Origin: Microvirga brassicacearum
Lineage (GTDB): Bacteria > Pseudomonadota > Alphaproteobacteria > Rhizobiales > Beijerinckiaceae
NCBI RefSeq assembly: GCF_008757455.1
Contig: NZ_VCMV01000002.1
Location: forward strand, 124,001-188,000
Reading direction: 5' to 3'
DNA length: 64,000 nucleotides
Shown piece by piece: positions 18,480-26,704 of the stretch. The notes beneath the pieces are model-generated. The model searched no databases, was not told the DNA's origin, and worked only from the letters and a program-made list of their open reading frames with translations. Position numbers and translations under genes: made by a program. How positions within the stretch are numbered: position 1 is the stretch's first letter; each line of letters opens with the position of its first letter.

Positions 18480-19952
18480 ATGCCTGCTGTGCAGGAAACA
18501 ATCGACCAGGTTCGCCTGATCGACGTTGATCAGTACAAATACGGTTTTGAAACCGATGTCGAAATGGAGAAGGCTCCCAAGGGCCTCTCCGAGGACGTGA
18601 TCCGCTTCATCTCGGCCAAGAAGGGCGAGCCGGAATGGATGCTCGAATGGCGGCTCGGTGCCTATAAGCGTTGGCTCACCCTGAAGGAGCCGAACTGGGC
18701 GCGCGTGTCGTACGACAAGATCGACTACAACGACATGTACTACTACGCCGGGCCGAAAAACTTCCCGTCGCCGAAATCCCTCGATGAGGTCGATCCGGAG
18801 ATTCTCAAGACCTACGAGAAACTCGGCATTCCTCTGCGCGAGCAGGAAATTCTGGCGGGCGTCGAGCCGAAGAACCGGGTCGCCGTCGATGCGGTGTTCG
18901 ATTCGGTGTCGGTCGCGACGACCTTCAAGGCCGAGCTTGCGAAAGCCGGCGTGATCTTCATGCCGATTTCGGAAGCGATCCGCGAATATCCGGATCTGGT
19001 GCGCCAGTATCTCGGCACCGTCGTGCCGGTGACGGACAATTTCTTCGCGACGCTGAATTCGGCGGTCTTCACCGACGGCTCGTTCGTCTACATTCCGCCG
19101 GGCGTCCGCTGCCCGATGGAGCTGTCGACCTACTTCCGGATCAACGAGAAGAATACCGGCCAGTTCGAGCGCACGCTCATCATCGCCGACAAGGGCTCGT
19201 ATGTGTCCTATCTCGAGGGTTGCACGGCCCCGATGCGCGACGAGAACCAGCTTCACGCGGCCGTGGTCGAGTTGATCGCGCTCGATGATGCCGAGATCAA
19301 ATACTCGACCGTGCAGAACTGGTATCCGGGCGATTCCGAAGGCCGGGGCGGTATCTACAACTTCGTGACCAAGCGCGGCGATTGCCGCGGCAAGAACTCG
19401 ATCATCACCTGGACCCAGGTGGAGACCGGTTCGGCGATCACGTGGAAATATCCGTCCTGCATTCTGCGGGGCGACGGTTCGCGCGGAGAGTTCTATTCCA
19501 TCGCGGTCTCGAACGGCATGCAGCAGGTCGATTCCGGCACCAAGATGCTTCATCTTGGCAAGAACACCACCAGCCGCATCATCTCGAAGGGCATTGCCGC
19601 CGGTCGCTCGGAGAACACCTATCGCGGGCTCGTTTCAGCTCACCGCAAGGCATCGAACGCGCGCAACTTCACCAATTGCGACTCGCTTTTGATCGGCAAC
19701 CAATGCGGCGCGCACACCGTGCCTTACATCGAGTCGAAGAACGCGACCGCGGTGTTCGAGCACGAGGCGACGACCTCGAAGATCTCCGAGGATCAGCTGT
19801 TCTACTGCCAGCAGCGCGGCCTTTCCGCCGAGGAAGCAACGGCGCTGATCGTCAACGGGTTCGTGAAGGATGTGCTCCAGCACCTGCCCATGGAATTCGC
19901 GGTCGAAGCGCAGAAGCTGATCTCGATCTCGCTCGAAGGCTCGGTCGGTTAA
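18480..19952 (+). CDS. sufB: Fe-S cluster assembly scaffold SufB
   Basis: SufB pairs with SufD and the ATPase SufC to build Fe-S clusters. The 490-residue protein has the family core: [19 protein letters not shown], the beta-helix signature [21 protein letters not shown] and the region [22 protein letters not shown] with its conserved cysteine. A good ribosome site (GGGAGAGA) precedes the ATG. A palindromic repeat element fills the gap before sufC, which is otherwise unusual for a tightly coupled operon. Confidence 0.97.
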   Translation: MPAVQETIDQVRLIDVDQYKYGFETDVEMEKAPKGLSEDVIRFISAKKGEPEWMLEWRLGAYKRWLTLKEPNWARVSYDKIDYNDMYYYAGPKNFPSPKSLDEVDPEILKTYEKLGIPLREQEILAGVEPKNRVAVDAVFDSVSVATTFKAELAKAGVIFMPISEAIREYPDLVRQYLGTVVPVTDNFFATLNSAVFTDGSFVYIPPGVRCPMELSTYFRINEKNTGQFERTLIIADKGSYVSYLEGCTAPMRDENQLHAAVVELIALDDAEIKYSTVQNWYPGDSEGRGGIYNFVTKRGDCRGKNSIITWTQVETGSAITWKYPSCILRGDGSRGEFYSIAVSNGMQQVDSGTKMLHLGKNTTSRIISKGIAAGRSENTYRGLVSAHRKASNARNFTNCDSLLIGNQCGAHTVPYIESKNATAVFEHEATTSKISEDQLFYCQQRGLSAEEATALIVNGFVKDVLQHLPMEFAVEAQKLISISLEGSVG

Positions 19953-19960
19953 CCCTTTTC

Positions 19961-20096
19961 ACCTCCCCCATGTGGGGAGGTCGACGCCGCAGGCGGCGGG
20001 TGGGGTGCTGGCGCCAACATGAATCAAGTTTGGTGCCTCACACCCCCACCCTGACCCTCCCCACAAGGGGGAGGGAACGCGCCGGCGGCTTTCAAC
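19961..20096. repeat. Repeat family B, complete copy between sufB and sufC
   Basis: The left end is CCTCCCCCATGTGGGGAGG followed by TCGACGCCGC and GCGGGTGGGG; the right end is its inverse (CACCCCCACCCTGACC, then CCTCCCCACAAGGGGGAGG). Two GC-rich hairpins thus flank a short unique middle, a miniature-palindrome layout. A second left end lies at 63917 near the end of the window. It fills nearly all of the 167-base gap between two genes whose products form one complex. Confidence 0.85.
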
Positions 20097-20119
20097 AAAC
20101 GCTGAAACGGAAGTTTGTC

Positions 20120-20872
20120 ATGCTCCAGATCAAAAACCTCGTCGTCCAGATTGAGGACAACCGCATTCTCAATGGGCTCAACCTCACCGTGAACAAGGGT
20201 GAGGTGGCGGCCATCATGGGGCCGAACGGCTCCGGCAAATCGACCCTGTCCTATGTCATCGCCGGCAAGGCCGATTATGAGGTTCTCGACGGCGAGATCC
20301 TGCTCGACGGCCAGAACATCCTCGAGATGGGACCGGATGAACGTGCGGCTGCCGGCCTGTTCCTGGCCTTCCAGTATCCGCTGGAAATTCCCGGCGTCGC
20401 CTCGATGACGTTCCTCAAGGCCGCCATCAACGCACAGCGCAAGGCGCGCGGCGAGATCGAGCTGACGACGCCGGATTTCATCAGGCGCGTGAATGCTGCG
20501 GCCACCAAGCTCGAAGTGCCGAAGGACATGCTCAAGCGCGGCCTCAATGTGGGCTTCTCGGGCGGTGAGAAGAAGCGCATGGAAATCCTGCAGATGGCGC
20601 TGCTCGAGCCGCGTTTCTGCATCCTCGACGAGACGGATTCGGGTCTCGACATCGATGCCCTGCGCATCGTGTCGGAAGGCGTGAATGCGCTGCGCTCGCC
20701 GGATCGCTCGTTCCTCGTCATCACCCACTATCAGCGCCTGTTGAACTACATCGTGCCGGACAGCGTGCATGTGATGTCGGCCGGCCGCATCGTGAAATCC
20801 GGCGGCAAGGAACTGGCGCTCGAACTCGAGGCCAACGGCTATGCGGATTACCGCGAAATCGAGGCCGCCTGA
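20120..20872 (+). CDS. sufC: Fe-S cluster assembly ATPase SufC
   Basis: The ABC-type ATPase of the SufBCD complex; its ATP cycle remodels SufB-SufD. The start at 20120 gives [20 protein letters not shown]; the frame is open upstream but that part overlaps sufB and the repeat. Motifs: Walker [10 protein letters not shown], the signature [11 protein letters not shown], Walker [12 protein letters not shown] and a switch His in VITHYQR. 250 residues, the usual length. One base separates its stop from the sufD start, so the two are translationally coupled. Confidence 0.97.
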   Translation: MLQIKNLVVQIEDNRILNGLNLTVNKGEVAAIMGPNGSGKSTLSYVIAGKADYEVLDGEILLDGQNILEMGPDERAAAGLFLAFQYPLEIPGVASMTFLKAAINAQRKARGEIELTTPDFIRRVNAAATKLEVPKDMLKRGLNVGFSGGEKKRMEILQMALLEPRFCILDETDSGLDIDALRIVSEGVNALRSPDRSFLVITHYQRLLNYIVPDSVHVMSAGRIVKSGGKELALELEANGYADYREIEAA

Positions 20873-20873
20873 C

Positions 20874-22187
20874 ATGGCCCAGCTCACATTGATGAGAACG
20901 CCGACCGAGACCGCCTTGGTCCAGGCATTCGACGCCGCGAAGGCGACGCTTCCCGGAGACGTGGAATCGCGTGCGAAGGCGTTCGAGATCTTCAACCGCA
21001 ACGGCTTGCCGCATCGCCGGGTCGAGGAGTTCAAATACACCGACCTGCGCGCCCTCATGCGCGAGATCGCGCCCTTCGCTGTCAAGCCCTCGGCTTCCGA
21101 CGCCGCTGCGGCGCTGGCGAAAACGACGGCGTTCGCCGGCACCGAGGCGCTGGACGTTCCGTTCGTGAACGGTCACTTCGTGCGCGACGCGGTGAAGTTC
21201 GACGCGTTGCCCGAGGGGGTCGAGATCGTCCCGCTGGCGGAGGCGCTGGCCTCCGGCCATGAATGGCTTGCCCGCCTCAGCCCGGTGGCATGGGCGAAGG
21301 ACAATCCGGTCTATCAGCTCAATTCATCCTTCATGGCCGATGGGGTGATGCTGCGGATCGTGGGTGCGGTCGAGACGCCCATTCACCTGCGTTTCATGAC
21401 GGGCAGCGAGACGGCGGTCGCCACCGCTACGCGCATTCTCATTCTGGTCGAGGACGGCGCCTCCGTGACTTTGCTCGAATCCCATGAAGGCACGAACGGC
21501 GCGGCTCACCAGCCGAACGACGTCGTCGAGCTGATCGCCGGCGACCGGACGAACGTCCATCACGTGCGCCTCAACCGCGAGGGCGACCAAACGCTTGCCC
21601 TTTCGACCCTTGCCCTGAAGCTTGGTGGCGACGCCTATTTCAACAGCATCAACGTGGTAGCGGGCTCGTCGATTTCGCGTCATCAGGTCTTCGCCATGCT
21701 CAATGGCGAGAACTCCAAGGCGCAGATCAACGGCGTGTCGATGATCAAGGGCGGACAGCATGCGGATTCGACGTTGATCGTCGAGCATGCGGCGCCCCAT
21801 TGCGAAAGCCGCGAGTTGTTCAAGACCGTGATCGACGGCGAGGCGACGGGCGTGTTCCAGGGCAAGATCATCGTGCCCCATCACGCCCAGAAGACCGACG
21901 GCCGCATGATGTCGGCCGCGCTGCTCCTGTCCGAGGGCGGCACCATGAACAACAAGCCCGAGCTGGAGATCTTCGCCGACGACGTGCAATGCGCCCACGG
22001 CGCGACCTGCGGTCAGCTCGACGACGATCTCCTGTTCTACCTGATGGCGCGCGGCCTGCCGCGCATGGAAGCCGAAAGGCTTCTGGTCCAGGCCTTTCTC
22101 GGTGAAGCGATCGAGTTCGTCGACAACGAGGCGGCGCGCGATGGGTTGATTGCGATCGCCGAGGATTGGTTAAAGGCCAGAGTGTGA
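20874..22187 (+). CDS. sufD: Fe-S cluster assembly protein SufD
   Basis: Partner of SufB in the SufBCD scaffold, needed for iron acquisition by the complex. The ATG at 20874, one base after the sufC stop, gives MAQLTLMRTPTETALV; an 11-codon extension into sufC is unlikely. The SufB/SufD core is evident: VEEFKYTDLR near residue 50, and in the C-terminal half FKTVIDGEATGVFQGKI and CAHGATCGQLDDDLLFYLMARGL. 437 residues. Followed by a repeat and then sufS. Confidence 0.96.
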   Translation: MAQLTLMRTPTETALVQAFDAAKATLPGDVESRAKAFEIFNRNGLPHRRVEEFKYTDLRALMREIAPFAVKPSASDAAAALAKTTAFAGTEALDVPFVNGHFVRDAVKFDALPEGVEIVPLAEALASGHEWLARLSPVAWAKDNPVYQLNSSFMADGVMLRIVGAVETPIHLRFMTGSETAVATATRILILVEDGASVTLLESHEGTNGAAHQPNDVVELIAGDRTNVHHVRLNREGDQTLALSTLALKLGGDAYFNSINVVAGSSISRHQVFAMLNGENSKAQINGVSMIKGGQHADSTLIVEHAAPHCESRELFKTVIDGEATGVFQGKIIVPHHAQKTDGRMMSAALLLSEGGTMNNKPELEIFADDVQCAHGATCGQLDDDLLFYLMARGLPRMEAERLLVQAFLGEAIEFVDNEAARDGLIAIAEDWLKARV

Positions 22188-22196
22188 CGTGACCCG

Positions 22197-22286
22197 TCAT
22201 GGCCGGACTTGATCCGGCCACCCATGTCTTTACGACGGTGGGAAACTAGGCGCGGGTGCCCGGGACAAGCCCGGGCATGACGGCGA
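22197..22286. repeat. Repeat family C between sufD and sufS
   Basis: Two hairpins with related ends: GGCCGGA-CTTGA-TCCGGCC (22201-22219) and GCCCGGG-ACAAG-CCCGGGC (22258-22276), the first preceded by TCAT and the second followed by CATGACGG. A single-hairpin relative with the same GGCCATGACGG tail is at 46455-46488 inside the nuo operon. The pattern is familiar as a Rhizobiales intergenic palindrome. Confidence 0.8.
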
Positions 22287-22299
22287 AAAGGATTTGTCG

Positions 22300-23538
22300 A
22301 TGAACGCACCGATTGTGGCCCCCTACGACGTCGAGGCGATCCGGGCTCAGTTTCCGATCCTGTCGCAGCAGGTCTATGGCAAGCCGCTGGTTTATCTCGA
22401 CAATGCGGCATCGGCGCAGAAGCCGCGGGCGGTCATCGATGCCATGACGAACATCATGGAGACCGGATATTCGAACGTCCATCGCGGCCTGCATTTCATG
22501 GCCAACGCGGCAACCGAATCCTTCGAGCGCGCGCGAGAGACGGTGCGGGAATTCCTCAACGCCGACTCCATCGACGAAATCGTGTTCACCAAATCCGCGA
22601 CCGAGGCCTACAACCTCGTGGCCGATTCCTTCGGCCGCATGGCGATCGGGGAGGGTGACGAGATCATCCTGTCGATCATGGAACACCATTCCAACATCGT
22701 GCCGTGGCACTTCCTGCGCGAACGAAAAGGCGCGGTCATCAAATGGGCGCCGGTCGACGACGAGGGCAATTTCCTCATCGACGAGTTCGAGAAGCTGATC
22801 ACGCCGCGCACCAAGATCGTCGCCATCACCCACATGTCGAATGTGCTGGGCACCGTCACGCCCATGAAGGACATCATCCGTATCGCTCACGCGCATGGGG
22901 TGCCGGTGCTGGTCGATGGCGCGCAGGGTGCGGTGCATCTCGATGTGGATGTGCGCGATCTCGATGCGGATTTCTACGTGTTCACCGGCCACAAGGTCTA
23001 TGGCCCGACCGGCATCGGCGTTCTTTACGGCAAGAAGGAATTGCTTGCGCAGATGCCGCCCTATCAGGGCGGCGGCGAGATGATCCGCGAGGTGCGCACC
23101 GACGCCATCACCTATAACGAGCCGCCGCACCGCTTCGAGGCGGGAACGCCGGCGATCATCGAGGCGGTCGGCCTCGATGCGGCGCTTCGCTTCATGATGG
23201 AGCTCGGCCGCGACAAGATTCGCGCTCATGAGACGGCGTTGTCGGATTATGCCCATGAGCGCCTCGGGGCCATGAACTCCATCCGCATTTTCGGGCGCGC
23301 CAAGGGCAAGGGCGCTATTCTGGCTTTCGAGATGGCCGGAGCGCATGCCCATGACGTCGCCACGATCATCGACCGGCAGGGCGTCGCCGTTCGCGCCGGC
23401 ACCCATTGCGCCATGCCGCTGCTCGAACGGTTCGGCGTGACCGCCACCTGCCGCGCTTCATTTGGCCTCTACAACACGAAGGCGGAAGTCGATAAACTGG
23501 CGGATGCCCTGCAAAAGGCCGAGGCCCTGTTCTCGTGA
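22300..23538 (+). CDS. sufS: Cysteine desulfurase SufS
   Basis: The SufS-class PLP desulfurase supplying sulfur to SufBCD. ATG 22300 has AAAAGGA upstream; a TTG two codons earlier is less likely. The 412-residue protein shows VYLDNAASAQKPRAVID at the N-terminus, PLP-Lys232 in FTGHKVYGPTG and active Cys370 in RAGTHCAMPLLERFG, the short-loop form typical of SufS. No sufE is in the window, so the sulfur acceptor (SufE or a SufU-like protein) must be encoded elsewhere. sufT begins ten bases later. Confidence 0.96.
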   Translation: MNAPIVAPYDVEAIRAQFPILSQQVYGKPLVYLDNAASAQKPRAVIDAMTNIMETGYSNVHRGLHFMANAATESFERARETVREFLNADSIDEIVFTKSATEAYNLVADSFGRMAIGEGDEIILSIMEHHSNIVPWHFLRERKGAVIKWAPVDDEGNFLIDEFEKLITPRTKIVAITHMSNVLGTVTPMKDIIRIAHAHGVPVLVDGAQGAVHLDVDVRDLDADFYVFTGHKVYGPTGIGVLYGKKELLAQMPPYQGGGEMIREVRTDAITYNEPPHRFEAGTPAIIEAVGLDAALRFMMELGRDKIRAHETALSDYAHERLGAMNSIRIFGRAKGKGAILAFEMAGAHAHDVATIIDRQGVAVRAGTHCAMPLLERFGVTATCRASFGLYNTKAEVDKLADALQKAEALFS

Positions 23539-23548
23539 GGATTGACCT

Positions 23549-23932
23549 GTGAACGACCAGACACCCATCGAGACCGCGCCGAACGCGCCCCAGCTATCGC
23601 AGACCTCGGCGATTCCGCCCGAGGAGCTCGACCGCATGACGGATGACATCATCGCGGCCCTCAAGACGGTCTATGACCCGGAAATCCCATCCGACATCTA
23701 TGAACTCGGGCTCATCTACCGCGTCGATATCGACGATGACCGCAACGTCGCCATCGACATGACGCTGACGGCACCCGGCTGTCCGGTTGCGGGCGAGATG
23801 CCGGGCTGGGTGGAAAACGCCGTGGCCGCCGTGCAAGGCGTGCAGAGCGTGAAGGTCGCGATGGTTTTCGATCCGCCGTGGGACCAGAGCCGCATGTCCG
23901 ACGAAGCCCGCGTCGCCCTCGATATGTGGTAG
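23549..23932 (+). CDS. sufT: SufT, DUF59/MIP18-family Fe-S maturation protein
   Basis: A 127-residue protein starting at GTG 23549. It has a variable N-terminal 25 residues and then the DUF59 domain: ALKTVYDPEIPSDIYELGLIY, MTLTAPGCPVAGEMP with the conserved Cys78, and VFDPPWDQSRMS. SufT proteins help mature Fe-S enzymes and normally sit in suf operons, as here directly after sufS. The operon is then cut off by an opposite-strand antiporter gene. Confidence 0.94.
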   Translation: MNDQTPIETAPNAPQLSQTSAIPPEELDRMTDDIIAALKTVYDPEIPSDIYELGLIYRVDIDDDRNVAIDMTLTAPGCPVAGEMPGWVENAVAAVQGVQSVKVAMVFDPPWDQSRMSDEARVALDMW

Positions 23933-23965
23933 CGCTACCGGCGCGGGCCGATCCGGCGTCCTGGA

Positions 23966-25702
23966 TCAGGCCTCGAGCGGTTCCGCATCCGGCGGTGCGT
24001 CCTTGCGGGGCGCATCATCGCCTCCCTCCGGCAGCACGAGCGCACGCGCGTTCTTCACCATTGCGCGGGCAATCTCCTGCTCGCCCATGATCACCGCCGT
24101 GGCGCCGTATTTCGTCAGATGCTCCTGTTCGGCATCGGAATGCGCGCGGACGATGATCGGCAGGGCCGGGCTGATTTTTCGCGCCTGCTCGACCACCTGA
24201 CCGCTCTCGAACGAGTCCGGGATCGCCACCAGCAGACAGCGCGCCGCGCCGATATTCGCCGCAGCTGCGACATCCGGATCGGCCGCATTGCCGATGATCG
24301 GCTCAACGCCATCTGCTTTGAGCTGAACAAGCTTGTCCTCGTTGGCCTCGATGACCGTGAAGGGAATGTTGCGGGCCTGAAGCTTCGCGCTGATGAACTT
24401 GCCAACCCGGCCATAGCCCACCAGCACCACGTGGTTGGTGAGCGTCGTCCTCTCGAGGGTGGGCGTCGGCTCCGGCACCATCGGTTCCAGCGTATCGAGG
24501 GCCGCAGCCTTCCGCGCCTCCGTGCGTGCCGTCCATCGATCGAGCGCTGCAAAAATGAACGGGTTGCAGATGATGGAGAGAATCGCGCCGGCGAGAATCA
24601 GGTCGCGGCCGCGCTCGGGCAACATCTGCAGGTCCACACCTAATCCGGCAAGGATGAAGGAGAATTCGCCGATCTGCGCCAAACTTGCGGCAATCGTCAG
24701 CGCCGTCGCGTTGCCGTGACCGAAGAGGCGCACGATCCCGAAGGCCGCCAGGGACTTGCCGATGACGATGATGAGAAACGTCGCCAGGACAGGCCCGAAA
24801 TCGTTGATGAGAATCATCGGGTCGAACAGCATCCCGACGGAGACAAAGAACAGCACCGCGAAGGCATCGCGCAAAGGGAGCGTCTCCGAGGCGGCGCGCT
24901 GGCTCAGCTCGGATTCGCTCAGGATCATGCCGGCAAAGAACGCGCCGAGCGCAAACGAGACGCCGAACAGTTCGGCGGCTCCGTAGGCGATGCCGAGAGC
25001 GATGGCGAGCACCGAAAGCCGGAACAGTTCGCGCGATCCCGTGTGGGCTACGAAGTGCAACAGCCAGGGAATGAGCCGGCGTCCTCCGACCAGCATGATC
25101 GCCACGAAAGCGCCGACCTTGCCGAGGGTGATTGCAAGCGATTCCAGGAGCAGCCAGGGATCGGCATTGGTCTCGTTCAGCGCGGTGGCGATGGCCGGAA
25201 GCAGGACCAGCGTGAGGACCATCGCCAGGTCCTCGACGATGAGCCAGCCGACCGCGATATGGCCGCGTTCGGTCTCAATGAGACGCCGCTCCTGCATGGC
25301 GCGCAGGAGCACGACCGTACTGGCAACCGAGAGGGCGAGCCCGAAGACGATGCCGCCGCCGATCGACCATCCCATAAGCCACGCCAGGCCCATGCCCATG
25401 AGCGTGGCGCTGGCGATCTGCACGACCGCGCCGGGAATTGCGATCGCCTTCACGGCGAGCAGGTCCTTCAACGAAAAGTGAAGACCGACGCCGAACATCA
25501 GCAGGATCACGCCGATTTCAGCCAACTGGTTCGCGAGACCTTGATCTGCCACGTAGCCGGGCGTGAAAGGCCCTACCAGCACCCCTGCGACGAGGTATCC
25601 GACGAGAGGGGAGATCCGAAGCCGATGCGCCAGAGCGCCGAAAGCAAATGCCATCACCAAGCCGACAACGATGGTCGAAATCAGCGGGGTATGATGCGGC
25701 AT
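23966..25702 (-). CDS. ybaL: YbaL/KefB-type cation:proton antiporter with RCK domain
   Basis: A CPA2-family membrane antiporter of 578 residues. About twelve hydrophobic segments fill residues 5-390, including GVGLHFSLKDLLAVKAIAIPG and ASLAQIGEFSFILAGLG. A cytosolic TrkA-N (RCK) domain follows from about 420, with nucleotide-binding HVVLVGYGRVGKFI and the acidic VIEANEDK, which senses NAD(H) and gates transport. Overall similarity is closest to E. coli YbaL; the transported ion (K+ or Na+) is not certain. It lies between sufT and sufA on the opposite strand, converging on sufT with 33 bases between stops, so it splits the suf locus. Confidence 0.92.
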   Translation of the reverse strand: MPHHTPLISTIVVGLVMAFAFGALAHRLRISPLVGYLVAGVLVGPFTPGYVADQGLANQLAEIGVILLMFGVGLHFSLKDLLAVKAIAIPGAVVQIASATLMGMGLAWLMGWSIGGGIVFGLALSVASTVVLLRAMQERRLIETERGHIAVGWLIVEDLAMVLTLVLLPAIATALNETNADPWLLLESLAITLGKVGAFVAIMLVGGRRLIPWLLHFVAHTGSRELFRLSVLAIALGIAYGAAELFGVSFALGAFFAGMILSESELSQRAASETLPLRDAFAVLFFVSVGMLFDPMILINDFGPVLATFLIIVIGKSLAAFGIVRLFGHGNATALTIAASLAQIGEFSFILAGLGVDLQMLPERGRDLILAGAILSIICNPFIFAALDRWTARTEARKAAALDTLEPMVPEPTPTLERTTLTNHVVLVGYGRVGKFISAKLQARNIPFTVIEANEDKLVQLKADGVEPIIGNAADPDVAAAANIGAARCLLVAIPDSFESGQVVEQARKISPALPIIVRAHSDAEQEHLTKYGATAVIMGEQEIARAMVKNARALVLPEGGDDAPRKDAPPDAEPLEA

Positions 25703-25807
25703 CTGCTCTCCTTTTCGGTTGATTGTTCCGGTTCGTTAGATTGGAAAAGGACCCGAATCGTCAACCCAAACCGGCCGTCCTGTGGGAAAAATCTCGACGT
25801 TTCGGGT

Positions 25808-25835
25808 TTGACCTCCTATCTGTACGACATATCCC
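25808..25835 (+). promoter_or_regulatory. sufA: Possible sufA promoter
   Basis: TTGACC (25808-25813), a 16-base spacer and TATCCC (25830-25835) sit 45 bases before the sufA start. Because ybaL on the other strand cuts sufA off from the suf operon, sufA needs its own promoter. I see no palindrome here like the one before the main operon. Confidence 0.35.
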
Positions 25836-25879
25836 TCGTTCTGCCCGGGCCTTGAACCCGGCCGTCAGGAGAGACTTTC

Positions 25880-26260
25880 ATGGCACTACCCGGATTCAAG
25901 GTCATCACCTTGACCGACGCGGCGGCAAACCGCGTCAAGGACATCATCGGCAAGGCGGATCGGCCCATCGTGGGCGTGCGTGTCGGCGTCAAGAACGGCG
26001 GCTGCGCGGGCATGTCCTACACCATGGAATATGCCGAGACGGCCACACCGCTGGATGAGGTGGTCGAGGACAAGGGCGTGACCGTGCTGGTCGACCCCAA
26101 GGCCGTGCTGTTCCTTTTGGGGACCGAGATGGACTTCGAAACCTCCAAGATGGCGTCGCAATTCGTGTTCAGAAATCCGAACCAGACCTCGGCCTGCGGC
26201 TGCGGCGAATCGGTCGCGATTACTCCCGCCGTGCCCGAAATGCTCCAGTCTGCCCATTAG
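25880..26260 (+). CDS. sufA: SufA/IscA-type A-type Fe-S carrier
   Basis: Carries nascent Fe-S clusters to target proteins. The 126-residue protein starts after AGGAGA, a good ribosome site, and has the A-type fold ITLTDAAANRVKDII with the three cluster cysteines Cys42 (NGGCAGMSY), Cys106 and Cys108 (SACGCGES). In related genomes it usually ends the suf operon; here it is transcribed separately, with a TfoX-domain gene 56 bases downstream. Confidence 0.95.
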   Translation: MALPGFKVITLTDAAANRVKDIIGKADRPIVGVRVGVKNGGCAGMSYTMEYAETATPLDEVVEDKGVTVLVDPKAVLFLLGTEMDFETSKMASQFVFRNPNQTSACGCGESVAITPAVPEMLQSAH

Positions 26261-26316
26261 GCACGCAGATGCAGTCTGAAAGCCGCTGCTCGCATTTTGG
26301 CGCCAGGCTCTAGCCG

Positions 26317-26670
26317 ATGGATGCTGAGGCGATCCGCGAGATCTTTCGAGAGACGGGGGATATCCGTGTCCGCAAGATGTTCGGCGGGCAGGGCGTCTAT
26401 CGTGACAACCTGATGTTCGCGCTCGAGGCGGGCGGCGAGCTTTACCTGAAGGTCGATTCCGAGACCCTCGATCGGTTTCGCGATCTCGGCTCCCGGCCAT
26501 TCACCTATCAAGGGCGTGACGGCAAGCCCAGGTCGATGAGCTATTGGCTGATGCCCGAAGGGGCTCTCGACGACCCGGAAGAAGCCGCGCGTTTCGCGGC
26601 CCTGGCGATCGCGGCTGCCCGGCGGGCGCACGCGAAGAAGCCGGCGCGAGACCGTACAGCACGCGGCTGA
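26317..26670 (+). CDS. TfoX/Sxy N-terminal domain protein
   Basis: A 117-residue protein with the TfoX_N signature: IREIFRETGDIRVRKMFGGQGVYRDNLMFAL, then ELYLKVD and PRSMSYWLMPEGALDDPEE. Full TfoX/Sxy proteins activate competence genes with CRP, but stand-alone N-terminal domains like this one are common in alphaproteobacteria and their function is not established. It sits downstream of sufA on the same strand and is convergent with the helicase gene. Confidence 0.85.
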   Translation: MDAEAIREIFRETGDIRVRKMFGGQGVYRDNLMFALEAGGELYLKVDSETLDRFRDLGSRPFTYQGRDGKPRSMSYWLMPEGALDDPEEAARFAALAIAAARRAHAKKPARDRTARG

Positions 26671-26704
26671 TTGATCGCGCCCGCGGCGAGCGCGCGGCGC
26701 TTGC

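Noticed and set aside
24716-25855. Plus-strand frame of 379 codons opposite ybaL
   Set aside because: A shadow of the antiporter; the composition is that of back-translated membrane helices.
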